Below are positions 26,401-35,316 of a stretch of 64,000 bases of DNA, in pieces (position 1 is the stretch's first letter; each line of letters opens with the position of its first letter). This stretch comes from Phormidium tenue FACHB-886 (GTDB taxonomy: Bacteria > Cyanobacteriota > Cyanobacteriia > Elainellales > Elainellaceae), in contig NZ_JACXWX010000013.1 of NCBI RefSeq assembly GCF_014764505.1, positions 62,001-126,000 of the forward strand. Direction: 5' to 3'. The notes under the pieces were generated by a model. The model was not told the origin of the DNA. It saw only the letters and a list, made by a program, of their open reading frames with translations, and made no database searches. Both the position numbers and the translations under genes were made by a program.

Positions 26401-28877
26401 GGCATTTGGATGGGTTCGGTAAGCGGATCAGAGGTAGCTTCTTCGTCAAACAGAGCGCTGAGATCAAACGATGAATTGTCGTGGGTTGCGTTTGTCTCCG
26501 CTTGGTCAAGAGCTGCATCGTCCCCTGGTTGCACAGCCTTGCCAAGCGGTGTGTTATCTACTGAAAAATCTTCTAGGTCGTCTTCTCGCGTATCCTCTAG
26601 CGCATTCAGTTCAAAAAAGTTTACTTCAGACGGGGCTACCGCAGACTCAGCGATCGCTAACTCCAAATCACTAGCTGAACTACCCAGATGGGACTGCTCC
26701 TCAAATGGATTGCTATCGAAGAGATCTAGGTCCAGCGCTTCTCTAGATTCTTCTGTTGCCCCGCCAAACTCCGTAGTTAGGTCAGGCAGCTCTTCAACAG
26801 GGGAGAATGGATTATCAGCAGAGAGATCAAAATCACGTAGATCAGGTTCCAGTAGGTGAAAGGCGCTCACACTGTCATCTGAGCTGCCTAGATCTGAGAC
26901 ACGATCGCCTGTGAATACCTCATTCCACAAATCTGCTGTAATGTCCGTTAAATCTGTGTCGTTGCTTACGTCCGTTTCTGGCTGCACGTCAAAATTGAGA
27001 TCAGCACTGCCAGGAAACAGCTCTTCTGGAACAGACTTATTGGCGGTGTCAAACGGGTTATCAAACAAGGTTTCGGGACTATCTAACGCCCCTGCAAAGA
27101 TATCATCCAGGTCGTTTAAATTAGAATTTGCCTGTCGATCACCCGTTTTGGCACTCAGCCCTTCTATATCTAGACCTGCCAGCAGCTCATCCAAATTCTC
27201 GAAGTTGCTTTCATTCCGGGATACAGTTCTATCAGCTTCAAACAAAAGAGCATCAAAATCATCGATCGCTGTTGATGAATCTATTTGCCCTGTTGAAGCA
27301 GTTAAATTAAAAAAGTCATCAGCTGGCTCAGATTCAGCAAATGCTGATGGAGGAATAGTTTCTGGGGCTTTTTCTAGGGTTTGCTGAGAATCAAGCATCA
27401 TCGCGCTGTTGTTAAGCAAGCCCGATAAATCATCGTCCTCATCAAACGTCAATGTATCACTGCTGTCTGGTGTAAACAGAAGATCAGAAAATTCATTAGG
27501 GGGTTCGGGCGTATAAGATGGCAACACAACGCCAGGCGAAATCACTTCCTCTGCTTGCCAAGTCAACCCCAGCTCAGGCATTTCGCCTTCAAATAAATCA
27601 GCAAGTGAGTTTAGCTCAGCTACGCCCACCTCTGGTCCTGATTGATCTTTTAGCAAAGAATCACCATCGAGTTCTTCTATCAAGCTCAAATCAGCGCTGT
27701 TTGCAGTACGGCTAGCCGTTTCACCATTAGCGCCTAAATCAAACTCCAGCAGCGAATTGGTAGCGCTGCCGTTCAGATCAAGTTCTAGAGCAGAAGTATC
27801 TTCATCACCAAAGAAGCTAGATATACTCGGCTCCTCGAGTGCAGGGTCAAACCAGTTTTCGTCTGATCCAGTTTCTGCTTCACTCTCCAGAAGCATATCC
27901 GCTAGCTCGTTATCTCTGTCTGACGAGGAAATTGCCTCCCTGCTGACCTCTCCCGCATCCATTGTTGCCAAGAGGTCTGCCAAGGCAGTATCAGTAAGGG
28001 TATCTGTGAATGGGGTAGGAGCTGCTTCTGCCGGCACGAGTTCCAGCAGGCTCTCACAGGCAGTGATTTCAGTCGATCGACCTGCCAAAACCAGTTCTTG
28101 AGCACGCTTAATGTCTTTGATGACGAGCGGAGCGAGCGCACGATAGGTTGTATTAGAATTGCCGATCACCCTTGCCGTTATTTTGAGCAGCTCACACCAG
28201 TTGGGCAAATCTAGCTGCTCTCCAGCTTGCGACAAATTGCGACAAATTGCTTGAAGCTGCTGGCGCGTCTCGGCAGTGTCATTTTGCTTAAACAGCTGCA
28301 ATAGTTCCCGGAGTTGAGCGGGCACATCGCTTTGAAAAATCAGCTGTAGGGCACTTTCTTCACGAACAATTGCTGATTGTGCTGCAACAGGTTGAGCGAG
28401 TACAGGTTGAGCAACCACCAACAGTTCCACATCCTCGGGCGGTCTGCTCCCGGATTGGCTCACCAAAACGCTCAGGTGTTGCCCTAATTCAGTAAAAACA
28501 GGTTCCACGCCTGCCATCGCTTCTTGGGCTTTATCATCTGTAAGCCCGAAAGGTCCTTGAAGCTGATCGATCAGCTCATGCAGCGTATCATATACCCGTA
28601 AAAACAGGGTTTCCAGCCGCTGATCAACTTTTATCGGGCATTCTTTGAGAACTTTGAAATAATCTTCTAAGCGGTGCGCCGTATACTGGATGCTGTTTAG
28701 CCCCAGCATGGCTGCACCTCCCTTAACCGAGTGCGCTGCCCGAAATACTTCACTAACGATCTCTGGATCTGCGATCGTGCTTTGGAGATTCAACAGCCCT
28801 TGTTCAATGGTATTGAGATGGTCTTTTGCCTCCTCAATAAAGTAGCCCATAATTCGCTGTTGTTGTTCCGACAGCAT
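23445..28877 (-). CDS. CheA-type hybrid histidine kinase (PilL/HmpE-like)
   Basis: The 1810-residue protein is the kinase of a pilus chemotaxis pathway. An N-terminal Hpt domain has FRAAHSVKGGAAMLG with the phospho-His near residue 47. A very long acidic linker follows (about 150-1140), built partly of DDFxxLDxLL-type repeats. Then come the CheA dimerisation helices (LDNLNNLVGEMVVNRNSLEQ, near 1170), an HATPase domain (NNAVAHGIETP, DDGAGINPEA, GRGIGLDVV), a CheW-like domain, and a C-terminal receiver with DDSITVRELL and the phospho-acceptor aspartate near 1733 (FCDIEMPRMDG). It is the last gene of the operon. Homologues control type IV pilus motility or phototaxis. Confidence 0.95.
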   Translation of the reverse strand: MLSEQQQRIMGYFIEEAKDHLNTIEQGLLNLQSTIADPEIVSEVFRAAHSVKGGAAMLGLNSIQYTAHRLEDYFKVLKECPIKVDQRLETLFLRVYDTLHELIDQLQGPFGLTDDKAQEAMAGVEPVFTELGQHLSVLVSQSGSRPPEDVELLVVAQPVLAQPVAAQSAIVREESALQLIFQSDVPAQLRELLQLFKQNDTAETRQQLQAICRNLSQAGEQLDLPNWCELLKITARVIGNSNTTYRALAPLVIKDIKRAQELVLAGRSTEITACESLLELVPAEAAPTPFTDTLTDTALADLLATMDAGEVSREAISSSDRDNELADMLLESEAETGSDENWFDPALEEPSISSFFGDEDTSALELDLNGSATNSLLEFDLGANGETASRTANSADLSLIEELDGDSLLKDQSGPEVGVAELNSLADLFEGEMPELGLTWQAEEVISPGVVLPSYTPEPPNEFSDLLFTPDSSDTLTFDEDDDLSGLLNNSAMMLDSQQTLEKAPETIPPSAFAESEPADDFFNLTASTGQIDSSTAIDDFDALLFEADRTVSRNESNFENLDELLAGLDIEGLSAKTGDRQANSNLNDLDDIFAGALDSPETLFDNPFDTANKSVPEELFPGSADLNFDVQPETDVSNDTDLTDITADLWNEVFTGDRVSDLGSSDDSVSAFHLLEPDLRDFDLSADNPFSPVEELPDLTTEFGGATEESREALDLDLFDSNPFEEQSHLGSSASDLELAIAESAVAPSEVNFFELNALEDTREDDLEDFSVDNTPLGKAVQPGDDAALDQAETNATHDNSSFDLSALFDEEATSDPLTEPIQMPAVDAASMENDLANLFQNDVGLTLSEVEQPLEEGLFQPEVLDAAELGTDSQDRLELDDLLVDGTQATQDFSLENFDLTLDESDAIALDINLDQATDFPANTASNTAEAMIAQESFDLTLGSELAIPSSELNVEPLEAITPAGSPFEWENDLWENNLDEALVLDEAANFTLTSDLEDSSEPPATTDDFASLDSLLDEASAIESSPVESSSLSAADDFLNAADDFTDLDALLEEEVVSAAPIFSSSDDFADLDALLEEAPAVAAFAVEDSADLDSMLDDETASPTFPISSPPNTEDEFGDLEDLLKDADQKLGGTTAARGNRPVSSTANRRPQRRNTLGDQTMRVSVKHLDNLNNLVGEMVVNRNSLEQAQERLRQFLDNLLYQVQQLSDVGQRMRDLYERSLLESSLLSNRRSYQLSSQGSSFSTVQSNHATGMSFDALEMDRFTGFHTLSQEMIELIVRVRESASDIDFVVDESDQVTRNFRQITTQLQEGLTRSRMVPFAQTADRLPRGVRDNSLKYGKQAELTIEGRDTLIDKMIVEQLYDPMTHLVNNAVAHGIETPAERVAAGKPPTGKITIRAFHQGNQTVISVSDDGAGINPEAVKAKAVAKGVITPAQSKEMSRLDTYDLLFHHGFSTVDQVDDLRGRGIGLDVVRSNLNEIRGVISIDSTIGKGTTFTIRLPLTLSISKALCCISNRARIAFPMDGVEDMLDVPKERVQIDEQGRTSIYWRDTLLPFQPLPELLALNRVLGRGSVYGGNQEEDIVSIVVLRSAGNFLALQVDQVLGEQEIVIKQLEGPVPKPIGIAGATVLGDGRIMPIADVLELIDLSQGRIRREAGSLLWEKGAAPPQEMLDIKSEPTVLIVDDSITVRELLSMTFNKVGYRVEQARDGQEAWEKLRSGLPCDLVFCDIEMPRMDGLELLSRIQKDPHLMHLPIAMLTSRGADRHRQMAVQLGAKGYFTKPYLEEMLLDAAQRMLKGEVLVTSSQ
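25495..25870 (-). repeat. Acidic D/L-rich repeats in the CheA linker
   Basis: The linker residues at roughly 1005-1128 hold imperfect copies of a 10- to 12-residue unit, with examples DDFASLDSLLDE, DDFTDLDALLEE, DDFADLDALLEE, DSADLDSMLDDE and DEFGDLEDLLKD, spaced by Ser/Ala-rich stretches. Further weaker copies occur upstream. They resemble short amphipathic acidic helices that could be docking sites; that role is inferred. Confidence 0.7.
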
Positions 28878-28946
28878 AAGCGTGTTCCTTTCAGTGAGGG
28901 ATTGAGGTAGGGATCTGAGCTAGGGTTAGACGTTTGCTTGCCATAC

Positions 28947-31757
28947 CTATACTTTTTCAATGCGGAATCGTTCTACAGACGCCAGCAGGTCACGGGCGAC
29001 ACCCACCTGGTTTTGTAGAGAACCGGATACCCGTTGAGCTTCTTGCGAGGTCTCTTGAGCGGTCAACTCAACAGATTGCATTACCTGAGCCACATTGCGG
29101 GAGGTCTCAGTTTGCTCAACGGTATCAGCCGTAATTGACCGCACCAGCACGTCGATTCGGTTAGAGACCTGAATGATGTCTTCTAGCGATCGCTTTGCCT
29201 GTTCTGCAAGGCGCGTTCCTTCAATTACCTGCTGGGTGCCTTCTTCCATCGCAGTCATCACAGATCCCGTTTCACTCTGGATCTGCAACACGATTTGTTC
29301 AATCTCTTTGGAGGCTTTAGCGGCTCTATCGGCAAGCTGGCGGACTTCATCCGCAACAATTGCGAAGCCCCGTCCTGCTTCTCCGGCTCTGGCTGCCTCA
29401 ATGCTAGCGTTGAGTGCCAGCAGGTTAGTACGGGAGGCAATCTGAGAAATCAAGGCGACGATTTTAGAAATCTCCTGCGAAGATTCTGCCAGCCGCTTTA
29501 CCTTGCGGGTCGTTTCTGCCACCGTTTCACGGATCTCTAAAATACCAGAAACCGTCCGTTCCACGGCTTCACCACCCTTAAGTGCGGTTGAAGATGCAGA
29601 GCGTGCCACTTCCTCAGCTTCACGGGCGCTTTCTGCCACCCGCTGAATTGAATCAGTCATCACCTGTACTGAATTGAGCGTTACAGCCAGTTCTTCGGCT
29701 TGGCGGAGCGCGTCTGAGGAGAGCGATCGAGCAAAGATTTCGTTCTCTGTCGAACTCTTGGTTACTTGTCGAGCTGCCGTCTTCACCTGTTGGACGATCT
29801 CCCGCAAATTTTGAATTGTCAAGTTGAAAGAATCGGCGACTGCACCCAGCACATCTGCAGTCACTTCCGCTTGCACCGTTAGATCGCCACGTGCTGCACC
29901 TTCTACATCATCCAGCAGGCGAATCACTTGGCGCTGCAAGTCTTCTTTGGCTTGCTCTTGCTCCTCGGCTTTGCGCTGTGCCTCGCTTGTGGTCGTGAGG
30001 ATAACCCGTGCCATCTGGTTGAAGCCAGTCGCCAGTTGACCGAACTCATCCTCCGAATAAACTGTGGCACGAGCGTTGAAGTTGCCCTGAGAGACTGCAT
30101 CGAACTGGCGCTGCAAATCCGCTGCAGTTCGTTTAACTTGCTGAGTTAAAAAGCTGCCCGTTGCTGCCGAAACACCAAAGCCTGCCAGCCCAGCAACTAC
30201 ACTCATTGCCAAACCAGCTGGTGTTAGATAAGGGAGCACCTGCTCTTTGCGCTCCTGCGGCACGGTGCTGGCAGCGACAAAATACACGGTGGCGGCTGCC
30301 AGTGCTGCAGCGACACCCGTTGCCCCGGCAATAATCCACTTTTTAGCGGCAATCGGTGCATTTTCTAATGGAGCTGTCCAGCCTTGCTCAACGCTGACAT
30401 CAGGCTCAAGCCGGTTATCGGTCTGGGCAAACGTGGGTAAAGGCTCCGAGGTGTTAGACAGCGGGAAAACATCATCTTCATGAATGATTGAGTGGTCGGC
30501 ACCACTATCGGTAAAATCAAACGCGCTGCTCATCAATCCGGTCGTTGTAGAGCCGATCGATGCCCCAATTGAAGGACTGGTGAAATCTACTGAGTTATCC
30601 GACAAATCAAAATCGGGGAGGCTTCCCAAGTCATCAAACTCATCAAATTCATCGAGGAAATCAGCACTACGTCCTCCAGGAACAGCCCCATTATTATTGA
30701 CAGTGTTGCTTCTGGAAGCAGTTTCGCTAACTGGGAAGCTGTCATCTAAGTCCTCGAATGCAAAACTGCCAGAGACAAACGTATGATCGTCATCTGAGGC
30801 AGAGACATTTTCATCAAAGTCAGCCGGAGGCATAGGAGTGCCAAAAGTTTGATCGCCTTTATCCTCAGGCTCGTTGAAGCTGGAGGGAGCGCCCATGAAG
30901 AATGTTTCATCCTCAGTTTCTTGCAGGTTGAAGCGCTCTTGGGAAGCGGCAGACACGTGAGGCTGATAACCTTCTTCAAGTGAAAAATCAGCTTCAATAC
31001 TTGTTGCTGACTGCTGCACTGTGAACGGCTGATCGGCAAAAGGTTGATCAAAGGGCTGATCAAACTCTTCAAGCTCCGCTGTATTGACTACAAACGGATT
31101 GGCAAACGGATTGTTGGCAGCAGACGGGGGATCTGATCGATCCACATCCTGTACGCTGTCTATACTAAGGTCAGCAAAATCGAAGTCGTCGTCTACATTC
31201 TGAAAATCTTGCCGCGACTGCCATTGAGCGTCGCTTTGACCTTTCGGTTCAATGTGACTGGGCTGGTTGGAGTAGAAGGGGGATTGAGAGTCAATCGTGC
31301 TGATAAAGTCTGAGTCAATGTCAATATCTGAGAAGTCGGGATTTGCTAAATCCGGATCTACTTCAGGATCAAACACTTGCTCCGATTGCGGCTCGGAAAA
31401 CCGATAACCAGCAAAATCATCGCCGAAAGAATCATCAACTGCCGAACTTGTGCCGTTGCCATTGCCATGCTCCTCCAGAGAGGCATACTGTTCGGCATAG
31501 GCAAGCCCGTTATTGGCGTAATTAACGAAATCAGAGTCATCAGTCAGGCTGAGGACAGATTCATACTGCTCGCGGGCAACATCAAACTGTTGTAGTCCAT
31601 AGCAGTAGATGTGTCCTCGCAGCAGACGGACGCTTGGATCGCTGGGATGGTCTTCGACGAGCCGATCGACGATTGAAGCTGCCTCTTCGTAGTTGCCCAC
31701 CATGTAGGCGCGTTCGGCTTGCTGATATTCACTTGCGAATCCTGTAGCTGATCCCAT
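28947..31757 (-). CDS. Methyl-accepting chemotaxis protein (PilJ/HmpD-like)
   Basis: The product of about 936 residues has an unusual layout. TPR-like helices (residues 1-90, [18 protein letters not shown]) lead into an acidic, low-complexity cytoplasmic segment (about 100-450). Two closely spaced transmembrane helices follow (near 474-530) with only about 10 residues between them, so there is no periplasmic sensor domain. Then come HAMP-type linkers and the MCP signalling helices, whose tip is [20 protein letters not shown] with [15 protein letters not shown] chose the ATG at 31757 because the AGGAG lies 7 nt before it and only 1 nt before the ATG at 31763. It couples to the downstream CheA through CheW. 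Confidence 0.93.
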   Translation of the reverse strand: MGSATGFASEYQQAERAYMVGNYEEAASIVDRLVEDHPSDPSVRLLRGHIYCYGLQQFDVAREQYESVLSLTDDSDFVNYANNGLAYAEQYASLEEHGNGNGTSSAVDDSFGDDFAGYRFSEPQSEQVFDPEVDPDLANPDFSDIDIDSDFISTIDSQSPFYSNQPSHIEPKGQSDAQWQSRQDFQNVDDDFDFADLSIDSVQDVDRSDPPSAANNPFANPFVVNTAELEEFDQPFDQPFADQPFTVQQSATSIEADFSLEEGYQPHVSAASQERFNLQETEDETFFMGAPSSFNEPEDKGDQTFGTPMPPADFDENVSASDDDHTFVSGSFAFEDLDDSFPVSETASRSNTVNNNGAVPGGRSADFLDEFDEFDDLGSLPDFDLSDNSVDFTSPSIGASIGSTTTGLMSSAFDFTDSGADHSIIHEDDVFPLSNTSEPLPTFAQTDNRLEPDVSVEQGWTAPLENAPIAAKKWIIAGATGVAAALAAATVYFVAASTVPQERKEQVLPYLTPAGLAMSVVAGLAGFGVSAATGSFLTQQVKRTAADLQRQFDAVSQGNFNARATVYSEDEFGQLATGFNQMARVILTTTSEAQRKAEEQEQAKEDLQRQVIRLLDDVEGAARGDLTVQAEVTADVLGAVADSFNLTIQNLREIVQQVKTAARQVTKSSTENEIFARSLSSDALRQAEELAVTLNSVQVMTDSIQRVAESAREAEEVARSASSTALKGGEAVERTVSGILEIRETVAETTRKVKRLAESSQEISKIVALISQIASRTNLLALNASIEAARAGEAGRGFAIVADEVRQLADRAAKASKEIEQIVLQIQSETGSVMTAMEEGTQQVIEGTRLAEQAKRSLEDIIQVSNRIDVLVRSITADTVEQTETSRNVAQVMQSVELTAQETSQEAQRVSGSLQNQVGVARDLLASVERFRIEKV

Positions 31758-31876
31758 TTGCATTCTCCTGCCCGTAGCAATTCTGGTCTAGGTGATTTGT
31801 GAGTGGTGGGTAAGGGGTTTTAGAACCGTTCTGCTGTTCTAGTTTCCTGTTGCTTATAGTTTTGTCACGCTGTTTG

Positions 31877-32404
31877 TTATGCCGCCCAGCGGGCAGATCG
31901 CAAAATTGCAACCTGATCTAACAGCCGCAAGAAGCGCTCGCCATTGCCCATCATCCATTCTCCCCGCAAGAACGGAGCCATTCCATCGGGTACATTAGAA
32001 GACATCTGCACTTCGTCAATATCTAACCAATCCATGCCGACAATTCGATCGACTGCCAACCCCAGCAGGGCATCCTGATCCTCCACGGCGATGACTGAAA
32101 TTTCTGGGCGATCGGTACTGAGCAGCGTAGGACTGCCTAAAAATTGCCCTAAATCAGCTACCCATATCACCCGCCCCCGCACGTTGAGTGTCCCCAGCAA
32201 CAGCGGCGACACATTGGGAATGGGGGTAATGCGATCGGGCGGGGAAGAGATGACCTCGCGAATTCCAGTTGCAGGCAGGGCAAATTCTTCACCAGATGTC
32301 ACAAAAAACCGGAGATGCAATTCGCCCTCAGGATTCTCTAATGCTTGAAGCTCTGGTGCTTGATCTTGCCCTCGTCCGGTTAAGAAATCTGGATTGCCAA
32401 TCAT
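31877..32404 (-). CDS. CheW-type coupling protein (PilI/HmpC-like)
   Basis: The protein of about 175 residues is a single CheW domain (RFFVTSGEEFALPATGIREV, TPIPNVSPLLLGTLNVRGRV, VIWVADLGQFLG, AVEDQDALLGLAVDRIVGM). It links the MCP to the CheA kinase. A GTG seven codons upstream (32425) is possible, but I prefer the ATG at 32404, giving MIGNPDFLTGRG, which has an AGG at suitable spacing. It lies between the CheY and MCP genes with modest gaps, in the standard gene order of cyanobacterial pil/hmp operons. Confidence 0.92.
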   Translation of the reverse strand: MIGNPDFLTGRGQDQAPELQALENPEGELHLRFFVTSGEEFALPATGIREVISSPPDRITPIPNVSPLLLGTLNVRGRVIWVADLGQFLGSPTLLSTDRPEISVIAVEDQDALLGLAVDRIVGMDWLDIDEVQMSSNVPDGMAPFLRGEWMMGNGERFLRLLDQVAILRSARWAA

Positions 32405-32538
32405 GAATCTAACCTGCCCACTCACGGAAACCTATGGAGCTGCCCTCATTTTTTAAGCTACCCCCCTCAGGGAATTCCATAACACTTTAACTAGAATGAC
32501 CCAATTTTGATTAAAAATTTATATCAATTTAGTCAAGT

Positions 32539-32904
32539 TTACCCTCGTAGAAGCTGCTTGACTGTGCCGACCAACTCAGTTGGCTGAAACGGTTTAGCAA
32601 TGTAGGCATCTGCGCCTTGCTTCATGCCCCAGTAGCGATCGAACTCTTCACCCTTAGAAGAACACATGACTACAGGCACATTCTGAGTTTTGGGGTCGGC
32701 TTTGAGACGGCGACACACTTCGTAACCGTTCATGCGCGGCATCACAATATCTAGCACTACTAAATCTGGACGCTGCCCCTGAATTTTTTCCAGGGCTTCG
32801 ACTCCATCGGTGGCAATTGAGACGCTTAGTCCACTCCCTTTCAGCAGGTCTGTAATCATCTCTCGCTGAGACACACTATCTTCCACGACCAACACTGTAC
32901 TCAT
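32539..32904 (-). CDS. CheY-like response regulator (PilH/HmpB-like)
   Basis: This stand-alone receiver of 121 residues has VLVVEDSVSQREMI with the acidic pocket, the phospho-acceptor aspartate near residue 52 (VVLDIVMPRMNG), PVVMCSSKG with the conserved Ser position, and YIAKPF with the conserved lysine. It is phosphorylated by the CheA kinase and acts on pilus motors or regulates flux in the pathway. ATG at 32904. Confidence 0.93.
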   Translation of the reverse strand: MSTVLVVEDSVSQREMITDLLKGSGLSVSIATDGVEALEKIQGQRPDLVVLDIVMPRMNGYEVCRRLKADPKTQNVPVVMCSSKGEEFDRYWGMKQGADAYIAKPFQPTELVGTVKQLLRG

Positions 32905-33208
32905 ACCTTCTTACCTGCTCAAAACGGATAGGGCGGCTTGAACATTACCGATCGCTAATTTGGCAATCGCCAGCTTGTTGACTGCCAGACCTGCATTCTA
33001 GAGTCAAGAGTACCCTCGATTTTTAAAGAATTGCCACTTATAGCGGGTCTTGTAGAGGAATAGAGGGTTCAAGAGAACTGAGTGCGGTGCGCTCACACCG
33101 ATCGAATCAGGCTTGGTCAGGCGATTGCTCACCCGTTCCAGACATTATTCAGGCTGTGAAGCTGATCGTTACCGATTGTAGAATTTAGGGAACGTCTCTA
33201 GTTGTAAC
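32905..33208. other. Gap between PatA-like and CheY genes
   Basis: This 304-bp space within the operon has no coding frame, hairpin or repeat that I can support. It is unusually long for an operon interior and may hold a second promoter for the cheY-cheW-mcp-cheA genes. Confidence 0.4.
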
Positions 33209-34483
33209 TCACCTGCCAATTTCTAGTTCATCTTGTAGCGCGTCTGCCAATAATTTTTCTGGCAGTGGGCGATTGGGTTGCCCTGCACCGACATATTTTT
33301 CAACCAGCATCCGCAGTTCTGACTCATCAAACGGTTTCGTTAGGTAATCTGTTGCACCTACCATGCGGGCACGGACACGATCGGTAAAGCCATCCTTCCC
33401 CGTCAGCATGACGATGGGTGTATCCCGAAAGGCAATCGATCGGCGTAGCATCGCGCAAAGCTCGTAACCGTCCAGCTCTGGCATGGCAATATCGCACAAA
33501 ATTAAGTCTGGCTTGAGCTGAAACACCAGGCTCAGCGCTTTGAGCGGATTGCTAATTGAAGTCGCCTCGTACCCATGCTGCGTCAGTATGTCCTCCACAG
33601 CTTTCCGCACTGTCAGACTATCTTCAATGCAAACTACACGCGGCACTTGACGCTGGTGCAGCAGATGCAAATCCCATTTATGGGCGACCGATTCTTCTGT
33701 TGTTGGGCTGAGCAGGTGTACTGAGCCCTCTTTGACGTATGGATAGACTGCCCGTGCCACCGTTAGAATGTCCCGATGCAAGTAGCGGGACATCTGCCGC
33801 AACGAGGTTTTGCCGTCTGCCCAGCGCTGCAGAATCTTAAAAGTAGACGGAGCGATCGTTTGCTGCAGGTGATGGGCATCGGCAATTGCCGGACATTGGT
33901 CCGGAGACTGGATGTGCGGGTGGAACTGTTTCCACTCCTGCACCTGCTTCATGATTTGGGCGACAAGGGGCGCAATTTCTAACGTGGTGAGCTGTGGGGA
34001 CAGCGCCGACCCCAGCTCGAATACAAACGCTCCTTGATGCAAACTCAGCAAATCAAAAAGCGTCTCGTTCACCATGCTCTGAATAATGTCGCGTCCTTGA
34101 GCAGGGGTGAGAATGCGCTCTTCTAGTAGCGTCCAAAGATAACCATATTCCGGCGCATTGAAAGGGGCAATTGCTGAGGCGCTAGTGGGATCGAGCAGCT
34201 TGTCTATCTTGTGACGCCAAAGGTGATCTCGCAGACGCAAAAGAGTGCTGCTGCTATCGCCTGCATAGATAATTTGACCATTGAAGAAAAATACGAACCA
34301 AGATTGCCCCATCGCGGGCTGTAGACGGCTACGGACATTTCCAATCGGTTCAGCAATCCCATTGCCTGAAACCCCGCTGATGGAGGCACTGTAGGCTTCT
34401 ACAAATAGCTCTCCTGTGCGTTGTCCCAGCTCGATTAGCTGTAAGATGCTCCGTATGTCAATTTCGCTCAGCTTGCCCTGCAT
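33209..34483 (-). CDS. PatA/PilG-like response regulator (HmpA-like)
   Basis: The 424-residue protein has an N-terminal PATAN (DUF4388) domain, seen as MQGKLSEIDIRSILQLIEL and GQSWFVFFFNGQIIYAG, a helical middle region, and a C-terminal receiver with VVCIEDSLTVRKAVEDIL and phospho-acceptor aspartate near 331 (LILCDIAMPELDG). PATAN-receiver proteins such as PatA, PixG and PilG take part in cyanobacterial motility and heterocyst-pattern signalling. It is the first gene of the operon, opposite hmpF. Cyanobacterial PixG/HmpA relatives are downstream regulators of pilus activity. Confidence 0.92.
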   Translation of the reverse strand: MQGKLSEIDIRSILQLIELGQRTGELFVEAYSASISGVSGNGIAEPIGNVRSRLQPAMGQSWFVFFFNGQIIYAGDSSSTLLRLRDHLWRHKIDKLLDPTSASAIAPFNAPEYGYLWTLLEERILTPAQGRDIIQSMVNETLFDLLSLHQGAFVFELGSALSPQLTTLEIAPLVAQIMKQVQEWKQFHPHIQSPDQCPAIADAHHLQQTIAPSTFKILQRWADGKTSLRQMSRYLHRDILTVARAVYPYVKEGSVHLLSPTTEESVAHKWDLHLLHQRQVPRVVCIEDSLTVRKAVEDILTQHGYEATSISNPLKALSLVFQLKPDLILCDIAMPELDGYELCAMLRRSIAFRDTPIVMLTGKDGFTDRVRARMVGATDYLTKPFDESELRMLVEKYVGAGQPNRPLPEKLLADALQDELEIGR

Positions 34484-35111
34484 TGCCGCTTATGTGTTCT
34501 CCCCATAAAAGCACGCCTGAATTCAGTTTTCCCACCGCTCCAACGTTTTGTATCAGCGCTCTTCCTCTACAGATACTGTAAACCTTTGCAGAAGCGCTGC
34601 TCTCAAGGAGTAAGTCACTATATTGCAAAAACACTTGAGGCAAGAAACTGTGAGGATTGCAAATACATTAAAGAGCTGTCCGCTTTAGAGGAGGGCAAAG
34701 CGCCTTCTAGAACAACCATCAAGAAGTTGCTTTACTCACAATTCTAAGCTAGGCTTGGCTGTGGCGTTGGCAAAACCTCTTCTGAGAATTGCGCTAGCTT
34801 TGGAACTGTTCATCGACCTCTCCTAAACTATAGCAACCTTGTCTGGATTGTTAGAACCGATTTTGTTGCAGGTTTAATATTTTGCTTTTTGGTCGTCATC
34901 TCAATCTTGAACTATTCTTGTGTAAGCAGAGGGATTGCAGGGAACTCTAGGCTATGACGCTCGGTTACTCTTCTGAAACAAGCAGCCTTCTCTACCTGGC
35001 AGATAGTGATACAGTTGACAGAAATAGAAAGTGGTAGAACTAGGAAGTCCTCCTCTTAAGTGCTTTTTGTTACCAGCAGCAGCATTAATACCTGTGGTCC
35101 AGCTTAGGTTA

Positions 35112-35137
35112 AGGCAATTGCCTGCCCCTAGGCAGGC
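35112..35137 (+). promoter_or_regulatory. Overlapping alternative hairpins in hmpF leader
   Basis: GCCTGCC (35120-35126) pairs with GGCAGGC (35131-35137) around a 4-nt loop. A second palindrome, GGCAATTGCC (35112-35121), shares two bases with it, so the two cannot form completely at once. It lies about 180 bp before the hmpF start. Confidence 0.35.
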
Positions 35138-35302
35138 TTCTAAGTCTGGAGTCATTTATAGTGGCAGCAAGCGGAGGTATGTAACGATCGAACTAACGGT
35201 CAACCCAATCCCCTTGCAGATTAATCAAATTGCAGAAGTGCTCCCTAAAATGGGGAAAGCCGATCGTCAGCGAAGCGTTGTTGTGGCTCAAGCGTAGACA
35301 AA

Positions 35303-35309
35303 GAGGAAG
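35303..35309 (+). promoter_or_regulatory. Ribosome-binding site that sets the hmpF start
   Basis: A GAGGAAG lies about 7 nt upstream of GTG 35317. It supports the shorter product over the 29-codon in-frame extension from a TTG at 35230. Confidence 0.55.
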
Positions 35310-35316
35310 ATTGTCA

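Larger units (their letters stand above)
34484..35316. other. Divergent promoter region between hmpA-like gene and hmpF
   Basis: This gap of 833 bp separates two divergent motility genes and should hold both promoters. It contains a CTATAGCAACC copy (34828-34838) of a short motif also found near 57.5 kb, and overlapping hairpins at 35112-35137. No supported gene. Confidence 0.5.
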
